64,000 nucleotides of DNA from positions 248,001 to 312,000 of the forward strand of contig NZ_FMZM01000001.1 in NCBI RefSeq assembly GCF_900101465.1, read 5' to 3'. The notes beneath the pieces are model-generated. The model was not told where the DNA came from and did no database searches. It saw only the letters and a list, made by a program, of their open reading frames with translations. The stretch comes from Nocardioides lianchengensis (lineage in GTDB: Bacteria; Actinomycetota; Actinomycetes; Propionibacteriales; Nocardioidaceae). A program made the position numbers and the translations under genes. Of this stretch, positions 45,456 through 56,872 are shown one piece after another (the stretch's first letter is position 1; each line of letters begins with the position of its first letter).

Positions 45456-46556
45456 GCGGGAGGGCCACTCGTCGGCGAGGACGTCGTAGAGCGCGAGGTC
45501 GGCGCGGCCGTCGCGGACTCGGGCGCCGAGCCGCTCGACGCCGTACTGCTGGAAGCCGTTGGCCTCGATGACGTGGCGCGACGCGGTGTTGCCGACGGCG
45601 GCGAAGCAGGTGACCCGGGGGACGCCGAGGGTGGCGATGACGTGGTCGGTCACGGCGGCCAGCGCCCGGGTGGTGACGCCGCGGCCGCGGGCGTCGGGGT
45701 GGGCCCAGTAGCCGATCTCGCATCCCACACCCGGCCGGTGGTCGAACCAGCCGACGCTGCCGAGGATCCGGTCGTCGCCCGGCTCGGTGACCGCCCAGGT
45801 CTCGCCCCGGGCGTCGGCCAGCATCGCCGTGCGCGACTCGACGTACGCCTCGGCGTCCGCCCGCGTGTACGGCGACGCCAGCTGGCCGAGCCAGCGCTGG
45901 GTGCGCTCGTCGCTGCACGCCTCCTGGATCCGCGGGGCGTCGGCGGCGACGATCGGCCGCAGGCGTACGCCGTACGCCTCGACCACCGGGCAGGCCAGCC
46001 ACGTCGTCCGCGGCTCGCGCGGCTCCCCGCGGTGCAGGGTGCCGATCCAGACGTCGCGCAGCTCACCGCGCTGCGGAGCCCACTGCCGCAGGGTCCCGTC
46101 GCAGGAGAAGCCGAGCCGCCACGCGACCCGACGCGAGGCCCAGTTGCCGGTGTGCGCCATCCAGAGCACCGTCTCGAGCCGCTGCTCGGCGAAGCCCCAC
46201 TCGAGCAGCAGCCGGAGCGCCCGCTCGACCACGCCGGTCCCGCGCACGGCGGGGTGCGAGCCGTAGGCGATCTCCGCCCGGGCGCTGCCCTGGTCACGCA
46301 GCGAGACGGTGCCGGCGTACCGGCCGTCGTACTCGATCGCGAAGCCCCACTCCGAGCCGTCGGCCCAGCCCCGCGGCATGACCTCGCCGACGAACGTCGC
46401 GGCGTCGGTCATGTCGTAGGGCACCGGCACCGTCGTCCAGCGCTGCGAGAGCGGGTCCTGGGACTGCTCCCACGAGCCCTCGGCGTCCGCGGGCCGGTGC
46501 GCGCGGAGGGTGACGTCGCCGTCGGTGAGGCTGGGAGCGATGCGGGGCTCGGGCAT
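45438..46556 (-). CDS. Tandem-domain GNAT N-acetyltransferase
   Basis: Protein of 372 aa with two RimJ/RimL-like GNAT domains. Domain 1 (about 10-170) has AEIAYGSHPAVRGTGVVERALRLLLEWGF and NWASRRVAWRLGF. Domain 2 (about 195-365) has CEIGYWAHPDARGRGVTTRALAAVTDHV and NTASRHVIEANGFQ. Both acetyl-CoA-binding RxxGxG/A loops are kept (R-G-T-G-V and R-G-R-G-V), so both may be active. ATG at 46556 preferred. Substrate unknown. It faces the MFS gene across a long inverted repeat. Confidence 0.88.
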   Translation of the reverse strand: MPEPRIAPSLTDGDVTLRAHRPADAEGSWEQSQDPLSQRWTTVPVPYDMTDAATFVGEVMPRGWADGSEWGFAIEYDGRYAGTVSLRDQGSARAEIAYGSHPAVRGTGVVERALRLLLEWGFAEQRLETVLWMAHTGNWASRRVAWRLGFSCDGTLRQWAPQRGELRDVWIGTLHRGEPREPRTTWLACPVVEAYGVRLRPIVAADAPRIQEACSDERTQRWLGQLASPYTRADAEAYVESRTAMLADARGETWAVTEPGDDRILGSVGWFDHRPGVGCEIGYWAHPDARGRGVTTRALAAVTDHVIATLGVPRVTCFAAVGNTASRHVIEANGFQQYGVERLGARVRDGRADLALYDVLADEWPSRRPVTG

Positions 46557-46604
46557 GCGGACACCCTCACCGAGGAGGCGGGCGACCGCCAACCGGATAA
46601 GCGG

Positions 46605-47318
46605 CTACTGCGGCGCGAGGTACCGCTGGCCCTCGGTGGTCCGGCGCACGATCGCCACCCACCGGACCAGCGCGACCACCAGCGCGACCGTCGCGATCGT
46701 CTCGAGCACCGGCAGCGCCGTGGCGACGCCCTCGCTCATGACACCGTCGGTGCTGGTCATCCGGCCGGTTCCCTGGGACAGGATCTGGTAGGTCAGCCAG
46801 CCCGTCCACCACCAGCCCAGGCGCACCGGTGGCCGGCCCGACGGGTCGGCCACCTGCACGTCGCGCACCACCTGGAACGGGAACCACAGCGAGACGATCG
46901 GCACCCACCAGCAGAGCCAGACCCAGAAGCGGCTGCGCGCGTGGTGCCGGTGCGGGGCGAACGTGTCGATGTTGCTCCGGCAGCGGGAGAGCCACAGGCA
47001 GGTGACGACGTAGCAGGCGATCATGCTCGGGAACAGCAGGATGGTGAGGCCGTCGTACACCGTGAAGACGTCCCAGGCCGGGACGCCGTCGGCCGCCGCC
47101 TGGCGGTAGCTCTCGGCGGCCGGCCACGACGCGATCGTGATCACCACCTGCACGAAGGTCAGCACGGAGGCCACGACGATCGCGCCGACGGCCAGGTCGC
47201 TCGGGACCCGCAGCTGCGGGGCGCCGTACGGCCAGGCGGACTGGGGCGGGAAGGGCCCGGACGGCTGCGCCGGGTACGGCTCGCCGTACGGCGTCGGCGG
47301 CTGGTAGGGGTTGCTCAC
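46605..47318 (-). CDS. DUF4328-type membrane protein
   Basis: Protein of 237 aa with a Pro/Tyr-rich cytosolic N-terminus (NPYQPPTPYGEPYPAQPSG) and about six membrane helices; the FWVWLCWWVPIVSLWFPFQVVRDV segment and the WWWTGWLTYQI stretch are the DUF4328 hallmarks. Start GTG at 47318. It stands 48 bp upstream of the GNAT gene in the same direction and is divergent from trpS. Function unknown. Confidence 0.85.
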   Translation of the reverse strand: MSNPYQPPTPYGEPYPAQPSGPFPPQSAWPYGAPQLRVPSDLAVGAIVVASVLTFVQVVITIASWPAAESYRQAAADGVPAWDVFTVYDGLTILLFPSMIACYVVTCLWLSRCRSNIDTFAPHRHHARSRFWVWLCWWVPIVSLWFPFQVVRDVQVADPSGRPPVRLGWWWTGWLTYQILSQGTGRMTSTDGVMSEGVATALPVLETIATVALVVALVRWVAIVRRTTEGQRYLAPQ

Positions 47319-47364
47319 GGGAGGCTCCGGCGGTCGTGCAGGGACGGGGGAGGCGCCAGCGTAG

Positions 47365-48468
<1,104 letters not shown>

Positions 48469-48477
48469 GGTCGAGGC

Positions 48478-49014
48478 ATGCCGACCATCGGTGTGGCCGT
48501 GGCGATCCCCGAGCCCTGGGCCACCGAGCTCCAGGACTACCGCACGGCCGTGGGCGACCTCACGGCCACGATGATCCCCACCCACATCACCCTGGTGCCG
48601 CCGACCGAGCTCAGCGACGACGAGCTGCGCGCCGTCGAGGGACACCTGCAGGAGGTCGCGGACGACTTCGCCGGCTTCGCCGTGCACCTGCGCGGCACCG
48701 GCACCTTCCGGCCGGTCTCGCCGGTGGTCTTCGTGACCCTGGTGGAGGGGATCTCGCAGTGCGAGCAGCTGGCCTCCGCCGTACGACGGGGGCCGCTCGA
48801 CGTACCCCTGGACTTCCCGTACCACCCGCACGTCACCGTCGCCCACCACCTCGACGACGACCGCCTCGACCGGGCCTTCCGCGAGCTCGCGGACTTCGAG
48901 TGCGAGTTCGCGGTGGGTGACTTCCACCTCTACGTGCATGACGAGGCGCTCGGCTGGCAACCCACCAGTGAGTTCACCCTGACCGAGCCAGACCCCCCTG
49001 CCACGAGGCGGTAG
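48478..49014 (+). CDS. 2'-5' RNA ligase-family (2H phosphoesterase) protein
   Basis: Protein of 178 aa with the two catalytic HxT motifs of the 2H superfamily: THITLVPP near residue 38 and HPHVTVAHH near residue 118. These enzymes act on 2',3'-cyclic phosphates or join RNA ends. Starts 9 bp after trpS and ends 5 bp before the YihY gene, so it is probably part of the same operon. Confidence 0.88.
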   Translation: MPTIGVAVAIPEPWATELQDYRTAVGDLTATMIPTHITLVPPTELSDDELRAVEGHLQEVADDFAGFAVHLRGTGTFRPVSPVVFVTLVEGISQCEQLASAVRRGPLDVPLDFPYHPHVTVAHHLDDDRLDRAFRELADFECEFAVGDFHLYVHDEALGWQPTSEFTLTEPDPPATRR

Positions 49015-49019
49015 CCCCC

Positions 49020-50072
49020 ATGCCGGCGATCACGGACCGCATCACTGCGAAGGTCGCCGACGTACGTCGTCGGCGTCCGGCCGTCGACCACGCGGTGCTC
49101 ATGCAGGAGCACTACGGCTCGGTGAAGGCCGCCCAGCAGGCGGGTGCGGTCACCTACTTCGCGTTCCTGTCCTTCTTCCCCCTGCTGGCCCTGGCGGTCT
49201 TCGTGCTGGGCCGGCTCTCCAGCCTGTACGACGGTCCCGACCCCGACCTGGCCAACACCATCAACTCGGTCGTGCCCGGCATCGTCGGCAACGGCGAGGG
49301 CCAGATCTCGCTGGAGGACATCCGCACCTTCTCGGGCTGGACGGCCGTGGTCGGCGTCCTCGGCGTCCTGTACTCGGGCCTGGGCTGGATCTCCGCCCTG
49401 CGCGACGCCCTGCTGGTGGCCTTCGAGACGCCCGACAAGGAGCAGCCCGGGTTCGTGGCCGGCAAGCTGCGCGACCTGATCGCGCTCGTGGTCCTCGGCA
49501 GCGTGCTCCTGGTCGCGGTCGCGGTCACCGGCTTCGTGTCCCGCTTCTCGGGTGACGTGCTGAGCTGGATCGGGCTGAGCACCGAGCTGGGCTGGCTGGT
49601 GTGGGCGCTCAGCATCGCCCTGGGCCTGGGCGCCAACGCGGTGCTGTTCTTCCTGATGTTCCGGCTGCTGGCCGAGCCGCACGTGCCCCGCGGGTCGCTG
49701 TGGTCGGGCGCGCTGCTGGGCGGTGTCGTCTTCGAGCTCCTCAAGCAGCTGTCCGGCGTCCTGCTCGCCACCACGAAGGGCAACCCGGCCTTCCAGGCCT
49801 TCGGGATCGCGCTCGTCCTGGTGGTGTGGATGAACTACACCTCGCGGGTGATCCTGTACGCCGCCGCCTGGGCCTACACGACGCCGGAGGCGCGTGAGGC
49901 CCGCTGGGTCGCGCCCCCCGAGCCGGTGCAGGGCCCCCGGATGCCGTCGCTCGACGAGGTGGAGAATGAGGACGACGGCCGGCCGACCGGCCGGGCGGCG
50001 TTCGCCGCCGGCGCCGTCGCGGGGGCCGCGGCCGCCGCCGTGGTCCACAAGGTCAGGGAGAACGATTCGTGA
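49020..50072 (+). CDS. YihY/BrkB-family membrane protein
   Basis: Protein of 350 aa with six or seven helices. The family pattern is seen in QAGAVTYFAFLSFFPLLALAVF, GLGWISALRDALLVAFETPDKE, FMFRLLAEPHVPRGSLWSGALLGG and the closing VLVVWMNYTSRVILYAAAW. The cytosolic C-terminus is acidic. Function of the family is not settled (it was once called RNase BN; that is not supported). Start ATG at 49020. The small SCO4848-type gene overlaps its stop. Confidence 0.92.
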   Translation: MPAITDRITAKVADVRRRRPAVDHAVLMQEHYGSVKAAQQAGAVTYFAFLSFFPLLALAVFVLGRLSSLYDGPDPDLANTINSVVPGIVGNGEGQISLEDIRTFSGWTAVVGVLGVLYSGLGWISALRDALLVAFETPDKEQPGFVAGKLRDLIALVVLGSVLLVAVAVTGFVSRFSGDVLSWIGLSTELGWLVWALSIALGLGANAVLFFLMFRLLAEPHVPRGSLWSGALLGGVVFELLKQLSGVLLATTKGNPAFQAFGIALVLVVWMNYTSRVILYAAAWAYTTPEAREARWVAPPEPVQGPRMPSLDEVENEDDGRPTGRAAFAAGAVAGAAAAAVVHKVRENDS

Positions 50073-50290
50073 AGCTCGAACGCCGGCACGCCTGGCTGCT
50101 CGTCGGGGTGGCGGTGTGGAACTTCGTCACCTACGCCACCTTCACCCGCAACCTCTGGAACGCCCACTCCTCGGGCGAGGACCGACCCACCGGCTACTGG
50201 GTCGCCCACACCGTGCTGATCGTCGTCAACGTGATCATCGGGGTCGTCCTCGGCCGCCTGGGCCTCAAAGCCCTCCGCAAGCCCCGCTGA
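50069..50290 (+). CDS. SCO4848-family small membrane protein
   Basis: Protein of 73 aa with two membrane helices: MKLERRHAWLLVGVAVWNFVTYATFTRNLWNAH and VAHTVLIVVNVIIGVVLGRLG. The sequence and its place right after YihY match the actinobacterial SCO4848 family. The start GTG overlaps the YihY stop by 4 bp. Function unknown. Confidence 0.88.
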   Translation: MKLERRHAWLLVGVAVWNFVTYATFTRNLWNAHSSGEDRPTGYWVAHTVLIVVNVIIGVVLGRLGLKALRKPR

Positions 50291-50297
50291 CCCCCGG

Positions 50298-50358
50298 GTC
50301 AGCAGAAAGGGCCGAGTCAGCACTACTAGTGCTGACTCGGCCCTCGCTTTCTGCTGAC
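50298..50358. terminator. Compound palindrome between SCO4848-family gene and sdhB
   Basis: Inner stem of two 17-bp arms (GGGCCGAGTCAGCACTA and complement) around a single base, enclosed by outer arms GTCAGCAGAAA and TTTCTGCTGAC with a TCG bulge. It separates convergent operons and resembles in design the element at 30309-30415. Confidence 0.85.
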
Positions 50359-50376
50359 TGGGCGCCCGAGGTGGGG

Positions 50377-51119
50377 CTAGCGGCCCTGCTTCATGGCGGT
50401 GCGCAGGTCCTTGTTGAGCTGGGAGATCACGTCGAGCGGGATCTCCTTGGGGCAGGCGGCGGTGCACTCGCCGATGTTGGTGCAGCCGCCGAAGCCCTCG
50501 GCGTCGTGCTGGGCGACCATGTCGACCACGCGGGTGTAGCGCTCCGGCTGGCCCTGCGGGAGCTCGCCGAGGTGGGTGATCTTGGCACCCATGAACAGCG
50601 AGGCGGAGCCGTTGGGGCAGGCCGCCACGCAGGCGCCGCAGCCGATGCAGGTCGCGACGTTGAACGCCCGCATCGCCTTGTCGCGGGGCGCGGGGACCGA
50701 GTTGGCCTCGGGGGCCGAGCCGGTGTTCGCGGAGATGTAGCCGCCCGACTGGATGATCCGGTCGAAGGCCGAGCGGTCGGTGACCAGGTCCTTCAGGACC
50801 GGGAACGCGTCGGCACGCCACGGCTCGACGGTGATCGTGTCGCCGTCCTTGAACGACCGCATGTGCAGCTGGCAGGTCGTGGTGACCTCGGGGCCGTGGG
50901 CCTGGCCGTTGATCATCAAGCTGCAGGTGCCGCAGATGCCCTCGCGACAGTCGGAGTCGAAGGCCACCGGGTCCTCGCCGGCCGCGTTCAGCTGCTCGTT
51001 GAGGACGTCGAGCATCTCCAGGAAGCTCATGTCCTCGGAGATGCCGGCCAGCTGGTAGGTGTGCAGGGCACCGTGGGTGACGGCGTCGGGCTGTCGCCAG
51101 ATGTTGAGAGTCAGGTCCA

Positions 51120-51120
<1 letters not shown>
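50377..51120 (-). CDS. sdhB: Succinate dehydrogenase iron-sulfur subunit
   Basis: Electron-transfer subunit of complex II, 247 aa. [2Fe-2S] ligands in [12 protein letters not shown], [4Fe-4S]/[3Fe-4S] ligands in [15 protein letters not shown] and [12 protein letters not shown]. It follows sdhA with a shared base (TAATG overlap), so translation is coupled. The set sdhC-sdhA-sdhB with a single cytochrome subunit is the menaquinone type known from Corynebacterium glutamicum and mycobacterial Sdh1. Confidence 0.96.
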
Positions 51121-53141
<2,021 letters not shown>

Positions 53142-53162
53142 GAGTGCGATCGCTTCCGTTTC

Positions 53163-53867
53163 CTAGGAGATGACGCCGAAGAGCGTGAAGATCGGGACCA
53201 GCGAGAAGCCGCCGGCGACGACCACGGCGAGGATCCAGCCGGCCTCGCGAGCCCGGGCCCGGGACTTCGCGGTGTTGGTGAAGCCGAGCGTCTGGATGGC
53301 GCTGAACATGCCGTGGTGCAGGTGCATGGCCAGGGCGAGCATGGCGACGAGGTAGATCACCGTCATCCACCACACGTCGAAGGAGTCGACGAGCAGGCGG
53401 TACGGGTTGTCGCTGCCGGTGTCGCCGGTGCTGACGTCGACCTTGACGATCGTGAAGTGGAGCAGGTGCCACACGATGAAGAGCAGCAGCGTCAGGCCGC
53501 CCCAGCGCATCGTCCGCGACGACAGCGACGACCGGATGTTCTTCTTGACGGCGTACTTCTGGGTGCGGGCCTTGCTGGCGCGGCGCCACAGCGCGACGGC
53601 CGAGGCCACGTGCACGACCAGGGCGAGCAGCAGCACGACGCGGAAGATCCAGAGGGCACCGGCGTGCGGGAGGATCGGCTCGCCGATCTCGCGGATGTGG
53701 TGCGCGTACTCGTTGAAGGCCTCCTCACCCGAGAAGGCCTTCAGGTTGCCGTACATGTGCGCCAGCACGTAGCCGATGAAGATCAGTCCGCTGACGGCCA
53801 TGGCCAGCTTCAGGGCGATCGTGGAGCGGGTCGAGCGCGCTCCCTTGACGAGTGTCGGGGTTGCCAC
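53163..53867 (-). CDS. sdhC: Succinate dehydrogenase cytochrome b subunit
   Basis: Membrane anchor of 234 aa with five helices, as in the one-subunit cytochrome b558 type. Heme-ligand histidines are expected in the helices IGYVLAHMYGNLKAF, LLLALVVHVASAVALW, FIVWHLLHFTIVK and ALAMHLHHGMFSAIQT. The start ATG at 53867 has a plausible leader. The iron-box-like dyad 88 bp upstream may link the operon to iron status. Confidence 0.93.
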   Translation of the reverse strand: MATPTLVKGARSTRSTIALKLAMAVSGLIFIGYVLAHMYGNLKAFSGEEAFNEYAHHIREIGEPILPHAGALWIFRVVLLLALVVHVASAVALWRRASKARTQKYAVKKNIRSSLSSRTMRWGGLTLLLFIVWHLLHFTIVKVDVSTGDTGSDNPYRLLVDSFDVWWMTVIYLVAMLALAMHLHHGMFSAIQTLGFTNTAKSRARAREAGWILAVVVAGGFSLVPIFTLFGVIS

Positions 53868-53954
53868 GAGTGACCACGCTACCGCCCAGCGTGCGCGCGG
53901 GGACGGGCAGGCGGTGTGACAAACACCGCTACTGAACCCGCTCAGGCGCAGAAC

Positions 53955-53973
53955 TTAGGCAAGCCTAACCATG
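53955..53973. promoter_or_regulatory. DtxR/IdeR-like iron box upstream of sdhC
   Basis: TTAGGCAAGCCTAACCATG matches the known DtxR/IdeR 19-bp consensus (TTAGGTTAGSCTAACCTAA) at 14 of 19 positions and contains the near-perfect dyad TTAGGC-AA-GCCTAA. It is 87 bp upstream of the sdhC start. It lies just past the stop of the LuxR gene, so sdhCAB is the only plausible target. Confidence 0.62.
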
Positions 53974-53997
53974 CTTGGGGCGCCCTGCCAACCCGGG

Positions 53998-56823
53998 TCA
54001 GCCCAGTGCGCTCGCCAGCTCCCGCCGCGAGCTGATCCCGAGCTTGGTGTAGACCCGGCCCAGGTGATTCTCGACGGTCTTGGGCGAGACGAACAGCTCG
54101 TGGGCGATGTCGCGGTTGCTGTGCCCGACGACGGCGAGGCCGGCGACCCGGCGCTCGCTCGCGGTCAGTGAGTCGGGGCCCGGGGCGACGAAGCGGCGCG
54201 GCCGGTCGCCGAGCGCCTCCAGCGCGGCGGCGCAGCGCTGGCGCACCCACGGCGAGCCGCAGGCGGCGGCCAGCTCGGTGGCCGGGCCGAGCAGCTCGCG
54301 CGACTCGGTACGACGACCCAGCGCCCGCCAGGTCTCGGCGAGGTCGACCATCGCCTTGACGTGCTCCAGCCGGTCGGCCGCGCCCTCGAGGACGGCGACC
54401 GCCTCCGCGAGCAGTCCCGCCCGCGCGGCCGCGTCCTCCTCGAAGCGGGCCGCGACGCGGATCGCGGCGCCCACGTCCGTGGGACTGCCCCAGCGACGGG
54501 CGAGCGCGGCCTGCTCGGCCAGCCGGGCCCGGGCGCTCGCCGCGTCGCCGAGGCGCCAGTGGGCGATCGCGGCGGGCAGCCGCCAGGCCAGTGCGGCCGG
54601 ATCGACGTCGGCGTCGGCGGCCTCGCGGCGCAGCCGGTCGAGCTGCTGGAGAGCGGCGTGCGGGTCGCCGGAGGCGAGACTGACCCGGGCCCGCAGCTCG
54701 TGCAGCCAGATCGCCGGCATCACGCGCAACCCGCCGGTGTGGTCGTCGTACGACGTGAGCAGGGCGCGGACCGCCGCGAGGTCGCGGCGCTCGAGGGCGG
54801 CGTACCCGCCGAGGTTGGCCGCGGTGGCCCGCAGCGAGACCACCTCGGGCGACGGCGGCTCGTGCTCGACGGCGGCCAGGATCGCGTCGGCCTCGGCCTC
54901 GGTGGCTCGGACGTCGCCGGAGCGCCAGGCCGCGAGACAGGCCGCGTTGGCGACCATCGCGAAGTCGACGGGCGAGCCGCCGCGGACCACCCGCAGCCGC
55001 GCGCGGTCGATCTCGGCGCGGGCCTCGGGCAGGGCATCGGCGGAGATGAACGACATCATCGCCAGCACCCAGCCGACCAGGCCGTCGCCGCGGGCGGCGT
55101 CGTCGAAGAGCGCCCCGTGGCGGAGCGCCCGACGGGCGAACTCGGCCGTCGCCAGGTGCGGGTCGTTGCGGTAGCGGCCGCGCTGGGCGAGCAGCGCGAG
55201 CAGGGTCCGCTCCTCGGGGGTGTCGCCCGCGAGGTCGGTGAACCCGGCCAGGTGCCGGTCGGCGACCCGTCGCTGGGCGGGGACGAAGGACCGGGTGACG
55301 CCGAGCCGGGCCTCGAGCACCAGCCGGGCCGGCTCCTCCTCGACCGGCGGCCAGTCGGCGAGCGCGCGCTCCAGCTCCTCGGTCGCGGCCGCCGGGCCGT
55401 CGGCGTCGAGGGTGCCGCGGCTCGCGGTGGCCAGCAGGTCGGCACGCTCGCGGGGATCGGTGACCGTCGTGGCGGCGGCGAGCAGGTGGTCGCGCGCGGC
55501 CGCGGCGTCGCCCGCCAGCAGCAGCGCCCGGCCGAGCCGCTCGCGCAGCACCGGGTCGCCGGGTCGCTCGTCGAGCGCGCGCTCCAGGCAGGCGGTCGCC
55601 GTACGGGTGTCTCCGACGGCGAGGGAGCCGGCGGCCGCTCGGGCCAGCAGGTCCGGCCCGTCGGGAAGGGTGCCGGCCGGCGCGGCGAGCAGATGCGTGG
55701 CCAGCTGGGCCGGCGGGGCCTGGCGCGCGTGCAGCTCGACCGCGGCCCGGGCGTGCATGGCCGCCGCGGTGAGCGGCCCGAGCGCGGCGACCGTCGCCTC
55801 GCGGATCACGGGGTGGACGAAGACCAGGCCCTCGGCGCCCTCGACGACCACGTTGTCGCGGACCAGCGTGGCCACCGCCTGCGGCAGCGCCTCGTCGGGT
55901 ACGGCGGCCACCCGGCCCGCCAGCCAGGGACTCGCGCCGGTGCCGAGCACCGCGGCCGCCCCGGCGACCGCGAGCGCCTCTTCGCTGAGCCGGCTGAGCA
56001 TCGCGCGCGAGACGGTGCTGGGCCCGAGGCCGGCCACGACCGCGGCGGCCGCCGGGTCGGTGACGTCGTGTCCGCCGCTGACCAGCTCGTCGAGCAGCGC
56101 GCCGGTCAGGAACGGGTTGCCCCCGCACGCCGCGTGCATCGCCGCGACCACGGGCGGGCACGGCGAGACGCCGGCGGGGGTGCTGAAGGCCGCCACCGCG
56201 GCCGGCGTCAGGGGTCCGGGCAGCAGCCGCTCGGCCTGGCGCGACACGGTCAGCTCGGTGAGCGGGCCGGTGCCGCCCGACGGCGGGCGGGTCGCGACCA
56301 CCAGGGCGATGGGCAGGTCGGCCACCCGGCGGGACAGGTAGCTGAGGAAGCGCAGCGACGGCTGGTCGGACCACTGCGCGTCGTCCACGGTGATGAGGAG
56401 TGGGCGGGTGGCGGACAGGTCGACGGCCACCCACCACAGGGCGTGCAGGGTGCGGGCCACCTCCGCGTCGGTGGCGCCCGGCCCGTCGGGTGCGACGTCG
56501 AGGGCGCGCAGCGCGGCGCCGGCCGGGCCGGCCAGGATCGCGTCGCGGACCTCGCCGGAGTAGCGGGAGACCGAGCGCTCCACCATCTGGCGTACGACGC
56601 CCCACGCGACCGTGGTCTCGGCCTCGTCGCCGGTCGCCTGCAGCCGCCCGAACCTGCGCGCCCGGGCCAGCTCGCGCGCCTCGCGCACCAGCCGGGTCTT
56701 GCCGATCCCGGCCTCGCCCTCGATCACCACCACCTGACCGGACCCGGTGGCGGCGGACGCCAGCGCCGCGGCGAGCCGGTCGAGCTCGCTCTCACGCTCG
56801 AGGATGTCCGCGGCGGAGCTCAT
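53998..56823 (-). CDS. Large AAA-ATPase LuxR-family regulator (LAL/MalT-like)
   Basis: STAND-type transcription factor of 941 aa. Walker A IEGEAGIGKTRLV (about residue 36), Walker B LLITVDDAQWSDQPSL (about 134), then long helical repeats resembling TPR units (ALERALDERPGD, AAALERRDLAAVRALL) for effector or partner sensing, and a C-terminal LuxR helix-turn-helix (LTASERRVAGLAVVGHSNRDIAHELFVSPKTVENHLG). ATG at 56823. Targets unknown; nearest are the glycosyltransferase at 56873 (same strand, upstream) and sdhCAB downstream. Confidence 0.92.
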   Translation of the reverse strand: MSSAADILERESELDRLAAALASAATGSGQVVVIEGEAGIGKTRLVREARELARARRFGRLQATGDEAETTVAWGVVRQMVERSVSRYSGEVRDAILAGPAGAALRALDVAPDGPGATDAEVARTLHALWWVAVDLSATRPLLITVDDAQWSDQPSLRFLSYLSRRVADLPIALVVATRPPSGGTGPLTELTVSRQAERLLPGPLTPAAVAAFSTPAGVSPCPPVVAAMHAACGGNPFLTGALLDELVSGGHDVTDPAAAAVVAGLGPSTVSRAMLSRLSEEALAVAGAAAVLGTGASPWLAGRVAAVPDEALPQAVATLVRDNVVVEGAEGLVFVHPVIREATVAALGPLTAAAMHARAAVELHARQAPPAQLATHLLAAPAGTLPDGPDLLARAAAGSLAVGDTRTATACLERALDERPGDPVLRERLGRALLLAGDAAAARDHLLAAATTVTDPRERADLLATASRGTLDADGPAAATEELERALADWPPVEEEPARLVLEARLGVTRSFVPAQRRVADRHLAGFTDLAGDTPEERTLLALLAQRGRYRNDPHLATAEFARRALRHGALFDDAARGDGLVGWVLAMMSFISADALPEARAEIDRARLRVVRGGSPVDFAMVANAACLAAWRSGDVRATEAEADAILAAVEHEPPSPEVVSLRATAANLGGYAALERRDLAAVRALLTSYDDHTGGLRVMPAIWLHELRARVSLASGDPHAALQQLDRLRREAADADVDPAALAWRLPAAIAHWRLGDAASARARLAEQAALARRWGSPTDVGAAIRVAARFEEDAAARAGLLAEAVAVLEGAADRLEHVKAMVDLAETWRALGRRTESRELLGPATELAAACGSPWVRQRCAAALEALGDRPRRFVAPGPDSLTASERRVAGLAVVGHSNRDIAHELFVSPKTVENHLGRVYTKLGISSRRELASALG

Positions 56824-56872
56824 CGCGCCCCGGCCCTCGCGTCGTCCCGCACGCGCGAAGCATAGGGCGCGA

